NCBI RefSeq assembly: GCF_009730915.1
Contig: NC_052478.1
Location: 13,861,935-13,925,934, forward strand
Reading direction: 5' to 3'
DNA: 64,000 bases
Source of the DNA: Dioscorea cayenensis subsp. rotundata
Lineage: Eukaryota; Streptophyta; Magnoliopsida; Dioscoreales; Dioscoreaceae
Within the stretch, counting starts at the first letter, position 1; each line of letters starts with the position of its first letter. The translations under genes were made by a program, and so were the position numbers. Under the pieces are notes generated by a model that searched no databases, was not told the DNA's origin, and was given only the letters and a program-made list of their open reading frames with translations. Positions 47,795-57,959 of this stretch are shown here, one piece after another.

Positions 47795-48178
47795 CTAATC
47801 ATTCAAACGAGAGATCACACCAGTTAAAGACGCAACAGTCTGCATCATAGATATGTGATCTTTCTCTCGTTGATCTAATTGCTTCTTTAATCTTGCAAAC
47901 ACTGGATCTTTGTTTGATGTAAAAATAAGGTTGTCATCTTCTTCCTCAATGGAATCATTATTCCTCCTAGGAGGAGTTTCAAACCCAACTGCTTGGGCGA
48001 AGGATTTTGCCCTTTCTTGTGCCCTTTCTTGTAATACTTGATTAAGATCTTCTTCTTGCATACTACTTGTACCAACTGTTATCTTCTTTCTCAGCCTAGT
48101 GAAGGGACGCTCTGGTTCAGGTGGGTGTTCAGACCCTTCAATAATCACACGTACAGTGTGTACTTCTAGATCCTCCAT
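47795..48178 (-). CDS. Tat element charged ORF before the gag core
   Basis: A 127-residue frame rich in E, K and R, with QVLQERAQERAKSFAQAVGF and KKQLDQREKDHISMMQTVAS. It is likely helical and probably the N-terminal part of gag, cut from the gag core by a stop near 47795. No known catalytic motif. Confidence 0.5.
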   Translation of the reverse strand: MEDLEVHTVRVIIEGSEHPPEPERPFTRLRKKITVGTSSMQEEDLNQVLQERAQERAKSFAQAVGFETPPRRNNDSIEEEDDNLIFTSNKDPVFARLKKQLDQREKDHISMMQTVASLTGVISRLND

Positions 48179-48195
48179 TTCTTCATCTGGTTTCC

Positions 48196-49005
48196 TTATC
48201 CACTGGAACCTTGAACGATGAGCAGAGGGTATGGTCTTCTTGTAAGTTTGCTTCTTCGGTATGGCAAGCCTATCAAATACAGAAGCTCCCTCGGTGTTAT
48301 CTTTTCAGTTTGTAGCTTCCTGCAAGAGGTGTAGCTATTATATATATTCTTGGCAAGAGTGCTCCTTGACTGGTGGAACTTTGGTGGCCTGCCCCCTTTC
48401 ATCATGCTATTTTGTGAAGACCGAAGCTCACCAGTTGTGGAGTTCTCCTTCACCATTCTCAACGGTGTGAAAGAGTTGGTGAATGAACTCGTAGAACCAT
48501 TCCCTGAGTCTTGGAATGAGACAAAGCTCGCTTTCTCCATAGGTGAGAGTGTCTTCCTCTTAGTCAATCTTGGGCGCCCCATCATAAAGGATTTTGTTGG
48601 GATAGCCTTGGGCTTCTTAAAGATACCACTCTTTTCTCCTTCAGCCGTAATAGTGAATGAAGGCTCCTCCTCACCTCCTTCTTTGTTAATATTCACGACT
48701 CTCTTTGGAAAAGTGAGTCTATTGAAAACAGATATTCTAGCAGTGGAGACATCCTCCTTGATTTCAGCAGGCAGTATAACATTCGGCCGTCGTCCCCTTG
48801 ATGGCAAACATGGGACATGGACTCCAGTTGGTAATGATGGTGGGCTTGGCACAAAATTAAAGTACTCCGAGACAGTCCCAAATTTAATTTCAGCTCCAGC
48901 AACGCCTGTATAAACGGACGCATAGGGAAGCTTCACCTGAGTGCCTTCCCCAAGGAAAATGGTGCATGATGCAGTTGCATTGTTGGCGTTGTTTGTCGGT
49001 GCCAT
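48196..49005 (-). CDS. Tat element extra ORF upstream of gag
   Basis: An unbroken 269-residue frame starts 148 bases inside the LTR boundary: MAPTNNANNATASCTIFLGE, GVAGAEIKFGTVSEYFNFVP, VFNRLTFPKRVVNINKEGGE and FMMGRPRLTKRKTLSPMEKA. It is basic and low in complexity, with no enzyme motif I know. Ogre-type relatives carry an extra ORF between the 5' LTR and gag, of unknown function; this position fits. The C-terminal third (after SSQNSMMKGG) may be out of the ancestral frame. Confidence 0.6.
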   Translation of the reverse strand: MAPTNNANNATASCTIFLGEGTQVKLPYASVYTGVAGAEIKFGTVSEYFNFVPSPPSLPTGVHVPCLPSRGRRPNVILPAEIKEDVSTARISVFNRLTFPKRVVNINKEGGEEEPSFTITAEGEKSGIFKKPKAIPTKSFMMGRPRLTKRKTLSPMEKASFVSFQDSGNGSTSSFTNSFTPLRMVKENSTTGELRSSQNSMMKGGRPPKFHQSRSTLAKNIYNSYTSCRKLQTEKITPRELLYLIGLPYRRSKLTRRPYPLLIVQGSSG

Positions 49006-49129
49006 TGTGAAATCCTGAAAAGAAAAACGTCACATTAACAACACTAGATGATTCTTCTTGTTTCTTTTTATCTACTTTTTTTTTTAATTTCTCATTCACA
49101 CTTTGTTTCAAAGATGGGAGGAGAAGTCT

Positions 49130-49148
49130 GTCCCCATCGGGCGTGCCA
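49130..49148 (-). other. Primer-binding site of the Tat element
   Basis: On the minus strand TGGCACGCCCGATGGGGAC follows the 5' LTR end at 49154 after five bases. Its position and leading TGG fit a tRNA primer site. I do not name the tRNA with confidence. Confidence 0.7.
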
Positions 49149-49153
49149 GACTT

Positions 49154-52100
49154 TGTGGGCTCCTTCTTTCCACCCGGCCTTTGATTAGGGTATGACCGGT
49201 TAAAAAGCATGGATCACAAATCAAATTTTAAATTTTTTTATATTTCAGATGATTGCGGGTTCATGACTCCTATTAGGGGCAAGCCCCTAATATTAATTAC
49301 CCAAGACAATGTCATGGGAACCTCCGATTAAGAAACAAGTGTGAATGAGAAGTAACTGAGTAAACATAATAATTTTTTATTATTAATTTCAAAGATACAT
49401 GTGAACACATGATCATAGACAAAAGTAAGAGAACTATTCTCTAAGAGAGCTTAACAAGAGATTTTTTTTTTTTAAAAGAGCTATTCCTATCATGCTCTTC
49501 AAATGCTTGAATGATGGGCTTAGCTCCTTCACTAAAAGTATGTCGAACGATCCTTTTGGCTTTGTGGATGTGGCTCTCCTCGATTTCTTTTTTTTTTATG
49601 TGGGTTTGTGTCTTGACACATAGTTTAGTCCAAGTTGCGGCCACTCTACATTTACGAGTTGCATGTTGCCTACTTGGTTACTTTAGAGTTGCATTTGTCG
49701 TTTATATGATATTTAAATCTTGACTCTTCGATGATTTTGAGCCTTGACCGTTGGATTTTTTTTATCTTTTTAAGTCGTGACCTTCAACATAGTTAGGGCA
49801 TTAACTTGATAATTTTGACTTGCTTTTAATATAGATCTCAAATTCATTTTTTGAAAGAGACCTCATAATGGGTTTCAAGAAAATCTTTGTCAACTTAACT
49901 TTTTCAATGAATGTTGATGAGAGACATTTTTCTTCTTTTTCTTCTTTTTGTGAAAATTTTCATTCATTCATTTTTTTTATTCATCATCATTTTTTTATGA
50001 AACTTTCATTTTTTACCTTTCCATTCATTTCAAGAAAAGATTTTTTTTTTTTCTTCCAACAAGAGTCAACTCTTCTCTTTTTTTAATGAGTGTTGACAAG
50101 AGATATTTTTGTAAACTTTTCATTTTTTTATTTCTTTTTCTTTTTCACTTCAAGGAATTTTTTTCCATTCTTCTTTTTCATTTCACTTTTTACTCCAATG
50201 AGTGTCAAAAAGACATCAAAGTGAGCTTGAAGAGAGGGTTTGATTTTTCTTATAAAAAAATTTCTCGGAATTAGAGAAATTATGAAAAATTTCTCGTTAC
50301 CCCAAGAAAGTCAAGACTTCAAGGTGGAATGAGAGAAATTTCGTAGAAAATTTCTCGTTACCCCAAGAAAGTCAAGGCTTCAAGGTGGAATGAGAGAAAT
50401 CGTGAAAAATTCCTCGTTACCCCAAGAAAGGCAAGGCTTCAAGGTGAAAGGAGAGAAATCATGAAAAATTCCTCGTTACTCCTAAAAAGCCAAGGCTTCA
50501 AGGTGGAATGAGAGAAATTTATAAAAAATTCCGCGTTACCCCAAGAAAACCAAGGCTTCAAGGTGGAATGAGAGAAATCATGAAAAATTCCTCGTTACCC
50601 CAAGAAAAGCCAAGGCTTCAAGGTGGAATGAGAGAAATCATGAAAAATTCTTCGTTATCCCAATAAAAACCAAGGCTTCAAGGTGGAATGAGAGGAATTT
50701 TATGAAAATTTCAAAAGGAAGTCCTACAAGAAAAATTACCAAAATACCCTTACCCAATTCATCCATCATTCATTTTCATATCTTCTCTTTTTCTCTTCCT
50801 TCATTTTTTTTCTCTCTTTTTTTTCTTATTCTTCATTCATTTTTTTCATCTTTCTTCATTTTTTTCCTTCTCTCTTTTTCACTCATCCTTCATTCATTTT
50901 TCCATCTTTCTTCACTTTTTCCTTCTCTCTTTTTTTTCTTAATCCTTCATTTTTCATCTCTTCTTTTTCTCACAAATAAACTCATCACTCATGAAAAGTA
51001 CAAAAATGTCCTCGACTTTCTTTAGAATCCCTTTCTTCTTCTTTTATTTTTATTTTTTTGCATTCTACCCCCTCATGACATTTTTGCACGTTATCCCTCT
51101 GAATTCCTACAAATTTAAGGATTTGTGCAACTAGACCCTCTAACCTCTTTTTTTTTTTACATTGCACCATATTTTGCAAATAAACCCATAATTTTAAATT
51201 TTCTTTTACGCCAAATTTCATAAATCGACCCCAATTTTTCCATTTTCACGTTTACCTGAGGATTTTTGCTACTAAACCCTCAAAATTTAGTGTTTTATAC
51301 TTCCCCACTTTTATTACAGATAAACCCAAACTTTTTCTGTACACATTTTTTTTTCCTCTAAGTTGATTGCTTGCAGACAACCCTAAATGTTCCTATGAGC
51401 TCTTCTTTTCCTTTTTCCTTTTTTTTTAACAACACAATATTTTTTCAAAGAGATTCTATCAAGCATCTTTTTTTCATTTTTTTTGGCCTATTTTTGCCTT
51501 CCCACATCTAAAATACGGATGAATTAAATAACTTGGATAGAACGATCAATTACTAACATTTTCTATCAATCCTCACGCATCAAACATGGACGCAACATAA
51601 AACCTTATGATCGGGTGAACAATAAAATAAGGAAGGATAGTGGAACATTGGCAGACTGAAATATGTGCATGTGCAGTCATACATGTATATTTCCCTCCAT
51701 GATGGGTTTAATGGGGTACTAAAATAAGCATGTAGGTCACTTTATAATGAAATCACCATACATAGAAACCATGCATATATTTTAATGCGATAAAATCATC
51801 ATGCATGAAATACGTGTATGTTTTTTTTTTTTTAAATCATTATGGGCTTTCACATAGATAAGCATTCTCATATAGCTTTTTATTAAATAGTACCTAAGAT
51901 TTTTTTTAAGTTGTCAATGCCGCCTCCCTTCAGCCAGATGATTGTTTCTCGATCTTGTTGAGCTTTTCAAACCTATCAGATCTCCTCCTCTATCCGATGT
52001 CTTTCCCTTCACTCTTCGTCTTCTTCCCTCGTTTTGTCTCTATTTTCTTTTGCTCCTTCTTCTCTATTCTCTCTCTTTTTTTTTCTTCCAAAATGTTCTG

Positions 52101-52404
52101 CCTTTTTTTTTCTTCTCTTTTTTTTCGTCTTTTCCCCGAAAATCCTCAACACCCCCGGTCGAAAGATTTTTTTTCTTTTTTCAAATTTTTTTTCAAATTT
52201 CAAACTTTTATTTCAAAATCCATTCTTATCCATTACTTTTTTTTTATATTTTTTATTATTATATTCTCACTCTTTTTTTTATAAATTTTAATTATTATTA
52301 TTTTTTTCACATCATAATCCGTGACACTTTTTTATTTTGGTCCTCCTATATTTTTTATATTATTCTTTTTTTTAATTGATTTTTTTGTTAAGTCTATATA
52401 AACA
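49154..52404 (-). repeat. 5' LTR of the Tat element
   Basis: 3251 bp, TG...CA ends. It lacks the MITE and GC-rich insert of its partner and has seven minisatellite units (50295-50700). The uninterrupted target sites for both insertions can be read here (near 51240 and 51285). Confidence 0.92.
50295..50700 (+). repeat. LTR minisatellite, about 58-bp unit, seven copies
   Basis: The same core as in the partner LTR, 'ggcttcaaggtggaatgaga' with 'cctcgttaccccaagaaa', seven units. One unit has 'aaggtgaaaggaga'. The lower number than the partner shows copy-number change after insertion or during reverse transcription. Confidence 0.9.
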
Positions 52405-52409
52405 AATTT

Positions 52410-53454
52410 AACTACTTAAATTTTATAATAAAATGTTTCATTTTGGATGATTGAATAAATAATATCCAGGCTAAAAAAATCTATTTTAGAATAAGTTAAT
52501 ATTTAAATAATTTTGTTTAAAGCTTGATTTAAATTAAATTTTCTAGTTATAATATAAAATTATATTATTTCTTTATACTGTAAATTTTTGTTATAAGTTC
52601 TAATAGATGAATAATTTAATTTTTTTTAATTTTAATTACGGAAAAAAATATGAAGTCATTTTTGCAAATATTAGAAAAACTAAAAGATAAATTTAAAATA
52701 TACTGAAATTTTGAGATAAAACTTTATAAAGCTTAAGAAAATTAAAAGGTAAAAGAATTAAAGCGAGAAATAAAATCATAATATTTCCATTTACCTCGAA
52801 ATAAATTAACAAGATTCTTGTATCCTTAAACTTAATTTTTATGATAAGATTCTGTTTAGATTTACTTTTATTGTGAATATTTTTATTTAGGGGATAAAGA
52901 TGTATTATTGTGTATGTAATAGTTCTTTTAAAAAGCCGAGCCTTTTAATAACACGTTTGAGTAAAATTTATAATTTTAAACTTTTTATATTAAAATTAGT
53001 AACAAAATGGATTTTTATCGATAAAATTGTTTGGATAATATAATTGCATACACATGTTTTGAACTAAAATGAATGAAAAAGTAATTTTTATGATAAGATT
53101 CTATTTCGATTTGCCAATTATATTCCTTTTTGTGTTTTGAGTGCATATGAAAATCAAGATAAAGTATTTTAATTTTACTATGTAAACAATTTTATAATGT
53201 TTTAAAAATAAATTATATTCTAAAATAATTTATAAGATGCTAACAGTGTGAAATCACTTAATAAAATGATAATTACTAAAAAAAGTTAAATAATGCAAAA
53301 TTATTAAATTATAGTAAATAATTTCATAAGATTGGATTAATAAATTCGGAGTGTATAATGATATCGTTAATTTGATTGGTAATATTAAAAAAAAGTTGTA
53401 GAAATATTAAATAAGAGTAATGATTAACGAACGATTAATTAATATATAAATACA

Positions 53455-53513
<59 letters not shown>

Positions 53514-54030
53514 GGGTGGGAAGAAAATTGTCATAAAATTTTAATATTATATATATATATATATTTGACTTGATTTTATGGTGACATTAAAAAGGCTTAT
53601 AAAGAGTAGACCTTTTGCCCAACGTGTGTATGTAACAATTCAAACTCAAAACTACTTATTAATATAAACTTCTGTCAGTTGAATCAATTCTTGGTGGTAT
53701 TTAATAAGCATTAATGAAAAAAATCTTATAATTCTTTTACGAAAATTAACTAGTATAATCATATAAAGTTGTTAAATATACTAAATCAAACTGTAAATAC
53801 AATTTAAAAAGAGTGAGACGGAGAGAGAGGCGTACCAATTTAAATCACCATGCACAAAGTTTTGAAAGGGCTAATACCAAATAGTCATGCTTATTTGTTA
53901 AAAAACTTGTCAAAACTTGTGAAGGGAGTGAAGAAAGGTGAAGCTAGAAGATTGAAAATAAATATCTATGGATGAGTTGTCTTGCAATTACCCACAAATC
54001 AAAACCCACATTTTTGGCTGGGACAGATAT
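52410..54030. other. AT-rich spacer, possible internal part of the CACTA-like element
   Basis: Very AT-rich with no coding signal. It contains an (AAT)n run of about 58 bases (53455-53513) and an AT run (53550-53565). Confidence 0.5.
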
Positions 54031-54039
54031 AATTTTATA

Positions 54040-54294
54040 TTATTAAACTTTGTGACACATTTTGCAACACCAATCAATCGATGCAAATAATGTGTTGCAA
54101 TCTGTCACAAACAAAATTTTGCGACACATTTTACGACACTTTAAGATGGTTGTTTGTTTGCGACACAATTTGGTTTTTTCTACAACGTTATTGGTTTTTT
54201 TGTCGCACATCATTGTAATTTGTATCGCAAATTTGTGATATTTTTATGTGTCGCAAATTTATATGTTGTAAATAGCAATTTTTTTCTTGTAGCG
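54040..54294. repeat. Right subterminal array and CACTA-like terminus
   Basis: Motifs TTTGTGACACATTTTGCAAC, TTTTGCGACACATTTT, TTGTCGCACATC and GTGTCGCAAATT lie in both orientations. The end reads TTTTTTTCTTGTAGCG. The same motifs lie inside the left terminus at 22.66-22.9 kb. Confidence 0.65.
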
Positions 54295-54648
54295 ATATAT
54301 ATCTTAAATTGATTAGATTAGGGATTTAGATTGTTTATATATACTAAAATATAACTCTTTAAAGAGATTAGATTATGAATTTGGTTTTTTTTAACTTTTT
54401 AATCATTTTAAATTTATTAATATATATATATATATAAAGAATACACTGAAAATCGGATTAAATTCGGATAACAAGTCCTTGAAATTCAAATGTATCGGAT
54501 CAGGATTTTTTTTCTCACACTATGAAGGGCAAATTCTGGTCGGATGATCTGGGTCATCTCCTAAATTAATATTTCTAGGTTTGGGAAGAACATTCAAGTG
54601 TTATGGTCAATTTCGTCTGGGTTTTGACGGAACTTCCTCCCATCATCC

Positions 54649-55236
54649 ATGGCGTCCTACCTCAAGTACGCAACACGGCGACGAAATCCAAACCCATCCT
54701 CGGCCGCGCTTCTCGTTATCGACATCCAGAACCACTTCGCCACCATCGCAGCGCCCATCCTCCCATCCCTCCGCACGACGATCGATCTCTGCCGTTCCGC
54801 CTCCATTCCCATCCTCTTCACCCGCCACCGCTACCGTTCCCCCGCTGACCACTCCATGCTCGCTGAGTGGTGGCCTGGCGACCTCATCCTTGACGGCACT
54901 GCTGCCGCTGAACTCCTCCCCGGCACCGGCCGCCAACCTGATGATCGCGTCGTCGAGAAGGACACCTACAGCGCGTTTAGAGGCACTGGATTGGAGGAAA
55001 CTCTGAAGGAGATGGGGGTGGACGAGGTGATTGTGAGTGGGGTGATGACGAACTTGTGTTGCGAAACGACGGCGAGGGAGGCGTTTGTGAGAGGGTTCAG
55101 GGTTTTCTTCTCTACAGATGCCACAGCGACCAGCAACAACGAGTTGCACGAGGCCACACTTAAAAACATGGCTTACGGCTTTGCTTATTTGGTGGATTGC
55201 AAGTCACTTGAAATGGCTCTTGCCAACATCAAATAA
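54649..55236 (+). CDS. NIC2-like: Nicotinamidase (isochorismatase-like hydrolase)
   Basis: A single unbroken frame of 195 residues with a good start context (ccATGGCG). The isochorismatase fold is seen with [12 protein letters not shown] (Asp25), [15 protein letters not shown] (Lys104) and [15 protein letters not shown] (Cys137), the Asp-Lys-Cys triad of nicotinamidases. Plant enzymes of this group turn nicotinamide into nicotinate for the NAD salvage pathway. Length is as expected. No targeting peptide is evident, so cytosol is likely. The first 350 bases are rich in C and G at third codon positions and the rest is not, a gradient seen in many monocot genes. It begins only about 350 bases from the CACTA-like terminus and shows no damage. 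Confidence 0.9.
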   Translation: MASYLKYATRRRNPNPSSAALLVIDIQNHFATIAAPILPSLRTTIDLCRSASIPILFTRHRYRSPADHSMLAEWWPGDLILDGTAAAELLPGTGRQPDDRVVEKDTYSAFRGTGLEETLKEMGVDEVIVSGVMTNLCCETTAREAFVRGFRVFFSTDATATSNNELHEATLKNMAYGFAYLVDCKSLEMALANIK

Positions 55237-56400
55237 GAAGGGGATATCATCTGAATGTTCTTTATTGTGTGTCTGTGTATGTTTTTAACTCGAATTCTAA
55301 TGTTTATCATTGGATTTTGTTGTTATATTTGTGAATTTTATTTTGTTGAATGATTTCAGCTTCATCTTGTCTGCAATGTCCCCCTGCATTAAATTTGTGA
55401 TAAATGAGTTGGGGGTTTTTGGGGGAGCTATAAGGCATTTATATGTTTACGTTTTAACTGATTTCCACTTCTGAATTATTCCCCGTAAGCCCTGTTGTTA
55501 ACTTTTTTTTTTTCAGCAATTGTTTATACCCGAATTATTGCTTAATTGTTCTATTAGATGTTACATTCGATTTGTGAAGGTTCTCTTTTTCTTCTGTTCT
55601 CTGTAATAATGGTATTCTTCTACTTCTTGATACCTTTTCTATGGATTAGTGTTCTTTTTTATCATATCATTCTTGTATTTAAGGGTTTCTGTTTTGGAAT
55701 ATAATTATTTAAATATCTGAGTTAAATCGATTTGGTTTTGTAACTTAAGTTTTCATAGGTTTAATTTCCCAAATGTGTAAATTTTCAACATATGAGTCTA
55801 TGACATAGACTGCTCAATAAATGTACATTTTTTTTCTTCATAGGTGCTTTAGGGTTTTTTCATAGGTGCTTAGGGTTTTGTCATTTTACACCAGAAACGA
55901 ATGCGGAATTATGTTTTTTTATATATTGAGGCTTTTGTCTATTTTATATTTGAACTTTTTAATTATAATTTGGATTATTATTGATAAATTTAGATTTGAA
56001 TTTTCTATTTTATTTTTTTATAAATGTAACAAGTGCAATATAGTCAGTAGCGTGCGCAGAAGCTGTTACCACCATTGCTTCTTTTGAGATTTGAATTTGA
56101 TATTTAGGCCTTGTTTAGATTAGTTTCTAGGAAGCTCATAAACACTCTTTTTTCATAAATTAGCCATGAGATGTTTTTAAAAGTTGTTTTGGAGTTACAC
56201 AATTACTTAATTGTCTTTATGAAATAAAGAAATGACTTAGTTTTTAAAAAGTACTTCAACCAAATTTAAAAATAGTATTTTTTTTAAAACCAATCTAAAG
56301 TCTTAACTTTTCACATTAACATTTTTAACGGTAAGGCCAAGATGGTTGGGTTATACACCTTTGGTAATATGAATATTTTATTTAAAGATGCTATTTAAAA
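55237..56400. other. 3' flank of the nicotinamidase gene and spacer
   Basis: The first few hundred bases are likely 3' UTR. After that the spacer is AT-rich with no coding domain. 'cataggtgcttagggtttt' occurs twice near 55840-55880. Confidence 0.5.
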
Positions 56401-56409
56401 AAAAACTTT

Positions 56410-56572
56410 TTTTTTGAGAAAGCGACAAATGACCCGAACCCAGGGGACGAACACGTGTGCACTGCCACTCACCGAACCATGCCTCACCTGCGAGATGGGG
56501 ATCGAACTCGGGAGCCACGCTCGACACTCGAGATGAAACACCCCTACTGAAAAGGGCCCGATCTGCGATAAG
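56410..56572 (-). mobile_element. Possible tRNA-derived SINE
   Basis: Read on the minus strand, a GC-rich block with a B-box-like GAGTTCGATCC (56499-56509) is followed by a 3' end in an A-rich run (complement of 56398-56415). A possible A-box-like 'tcagtaggggtg' lies about 35 bases upstream. Only one copy is in the window and no clear TSD was set. Confidence 0.35.
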
Positions 56573-57959
56573 TCAAAATGGTCGTTAGCAAAAACCTAAA
56601 ATTTGATCATTATTGTTTGGAAATTAATTTAAAACTGTTGATGTTACGTTTATGTACATTTCTGTGCTTATAAAATTTTTGGGTCTTGCATTTACTTATA
56701 GGCTGTGGATTTCACACACAGGGTGCTCATATGGCCATTTATCAACTGTCGGCCGGTGGATGTACACCCAAAGGTTGGGTGTGACGATTATGCCTAGCAC
56801 GTACTGTCTCATAGGTGCGCGCCCAAGGTTGGGTCTGACAGTTAATGCCAATTAATTATCACTTCAAATGCATCGTGATAGTTGATGTTAGTGATTAATC
56901 TTTTAAGTAGAAGTGATTTATTTAGAAAGTGATGTAAAATTATGTCATTTCCATCAGGTAATTTTCTTTTTCTTTTGATTGACAGAGTTGCTAAGCAACT
57001 TCATGGCCGGTCTCTGGGAAAATGAGAGCAAGGTGAAATCATAATAATTTTTTTAAATTATTCTATTAAATAATAAATTACATAATAAAAAAATATATAA
57101 AACATGATTAATAATTATAATAAATAAAATATTAAACTTAAACAAATCTAGAGATTTCAATTTTTTAAAATATTTTTTAATTAATTTACCTATCGAATAA
57201 AAAACTCAATTAAAACTCAATCCCTTTGCGTGGTGCAAAATTATTAAAATTTACTATCAAATTTACGATTACAAATTATTCTCAATAGAAATAATACCTA
57301 ATCCGTTAAATCTCTGTGGGACATAGTTAATTGTAAAAATTATTTTATATTAACTCTAATTTCAAAAAATTTCTTTTCATTGAAGCGAAATGAGTTTTTA
57401 AAAAATAAAAATTAAGAACTTTTAGTGATATTTTTGTTGTTTTATGAAAAAAATTCTCTTAAAACTTGTAACTCACAAAATAAATCTAAACCATCAATAT
57501 CATAAGATGTGCATTGTTGTGAAAAATTTGAGAGATTAATTTATATTTTCAATAGATTATCATCTGAAAACTTTAATTTTCTAAATTGGGTAGAAAACCA
57601 ATCAATTCTACTGGATCTAGTAAAAGCAAGAAAAATGAATTTAAATTACAAAATATTTAAAAAAAATAAAATTGAAGCCATAACTTTTTTCCTTACTAGT
57701 ACACGTATGAGATTAATTGCAGTTAATGAAATTTATTGATTGAGATTGATATAACCAAGTGATACAAGCTAAGAACTCACCTGAGGGAAGTTGTTTAAAT
57801 ATCAAATGACACTAGTTAGCCTAGCATTTAATGCCTAGTAGAAAGAAGGAAGAGGGACAAAGAGGGGAATTCACTCATGCTTCTATGTGAAGAGATGCTG
57901 TTGAATTACATTAGTTGGCCTCAGCAGTTAATGTTTGGTAGGGACAAGGAAAAGGGGTA
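56573..57959. other. Spacer without gene
   Basis: AT-rich. Two short near-repeats are seen: 'aaggttgggtstgac' at about 56771 and 56824, and a loose 50-bp pair 'ttag-ctagc-tttaatgcctagtagaaagaagg' / 'ttggcctcagcagttaatgtttggtaggg' at about 57808 and 57910. No coding domain. Confidence 0.45.

Larger units (their letters stand above)
29701..52404 (-). mobile_element. Complete Ty3/gypsy element of Tat type, 22.7 kb, TSD AATTT
   Basis: The two long direct repeats (29701-34496 and 49154-52404) start TGTGGGCTCC and end ATATAAACA. AATTT flanks the outer sides (29696-29700 and 52405-52409). Coding runs on the minus strand from the right LTR: extra ORF, gag, protease, RT, RNase H, a second RNase H-like domain and integrase. 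A primer-binding site (49130-49148) and a polypurine tract (34497-34510) are in place. Order, dual RNase H and size fit the Tat lineage (Ogre/Retand relatives). It carries four later additions: a copia fragment, a solo LTR, a MITE and a GC-rich insert. Stops in gag and protease make it non-autonomous now. Confidence 0.92.
22448..54294. mobile_element. Candidate gene-capturing CACTA element, opened by a gypsy insertion
   Basis: The left end begins CACTACATAAAAAC (22448). The right end, read inward, is CGCTACAAGAAAAA (to 54294). Both resemble the CACTACAAGAAAA terminus of CACTA/EnSpm elements. Just inside both ends lie arrays of GCGACACATTTT, TTGCAACACATTTT and GTCGCAAATT motifs (22655-22910 and 54045-54265), typical CACTA subterminal repeats. 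Without the 22.7-kb gypsy insertion the unit is about 9.1 kb. It holds five exon clusters of unrelated genes on one strand. Weak points: flanking triplets are TAA on the left and ATA on the right, so no clean 3-bp TSD; the right terminus has G at position 2; no transposase was found. The two ends could belong to different elements. Confidence 0.5.

Noticed and set aside
54581..55149. Other frames over the nicotinamidase gene on both strands
   Set aside because: GC-rich third positions open shadow frames; only the frame 54649-55236 has a known domain.
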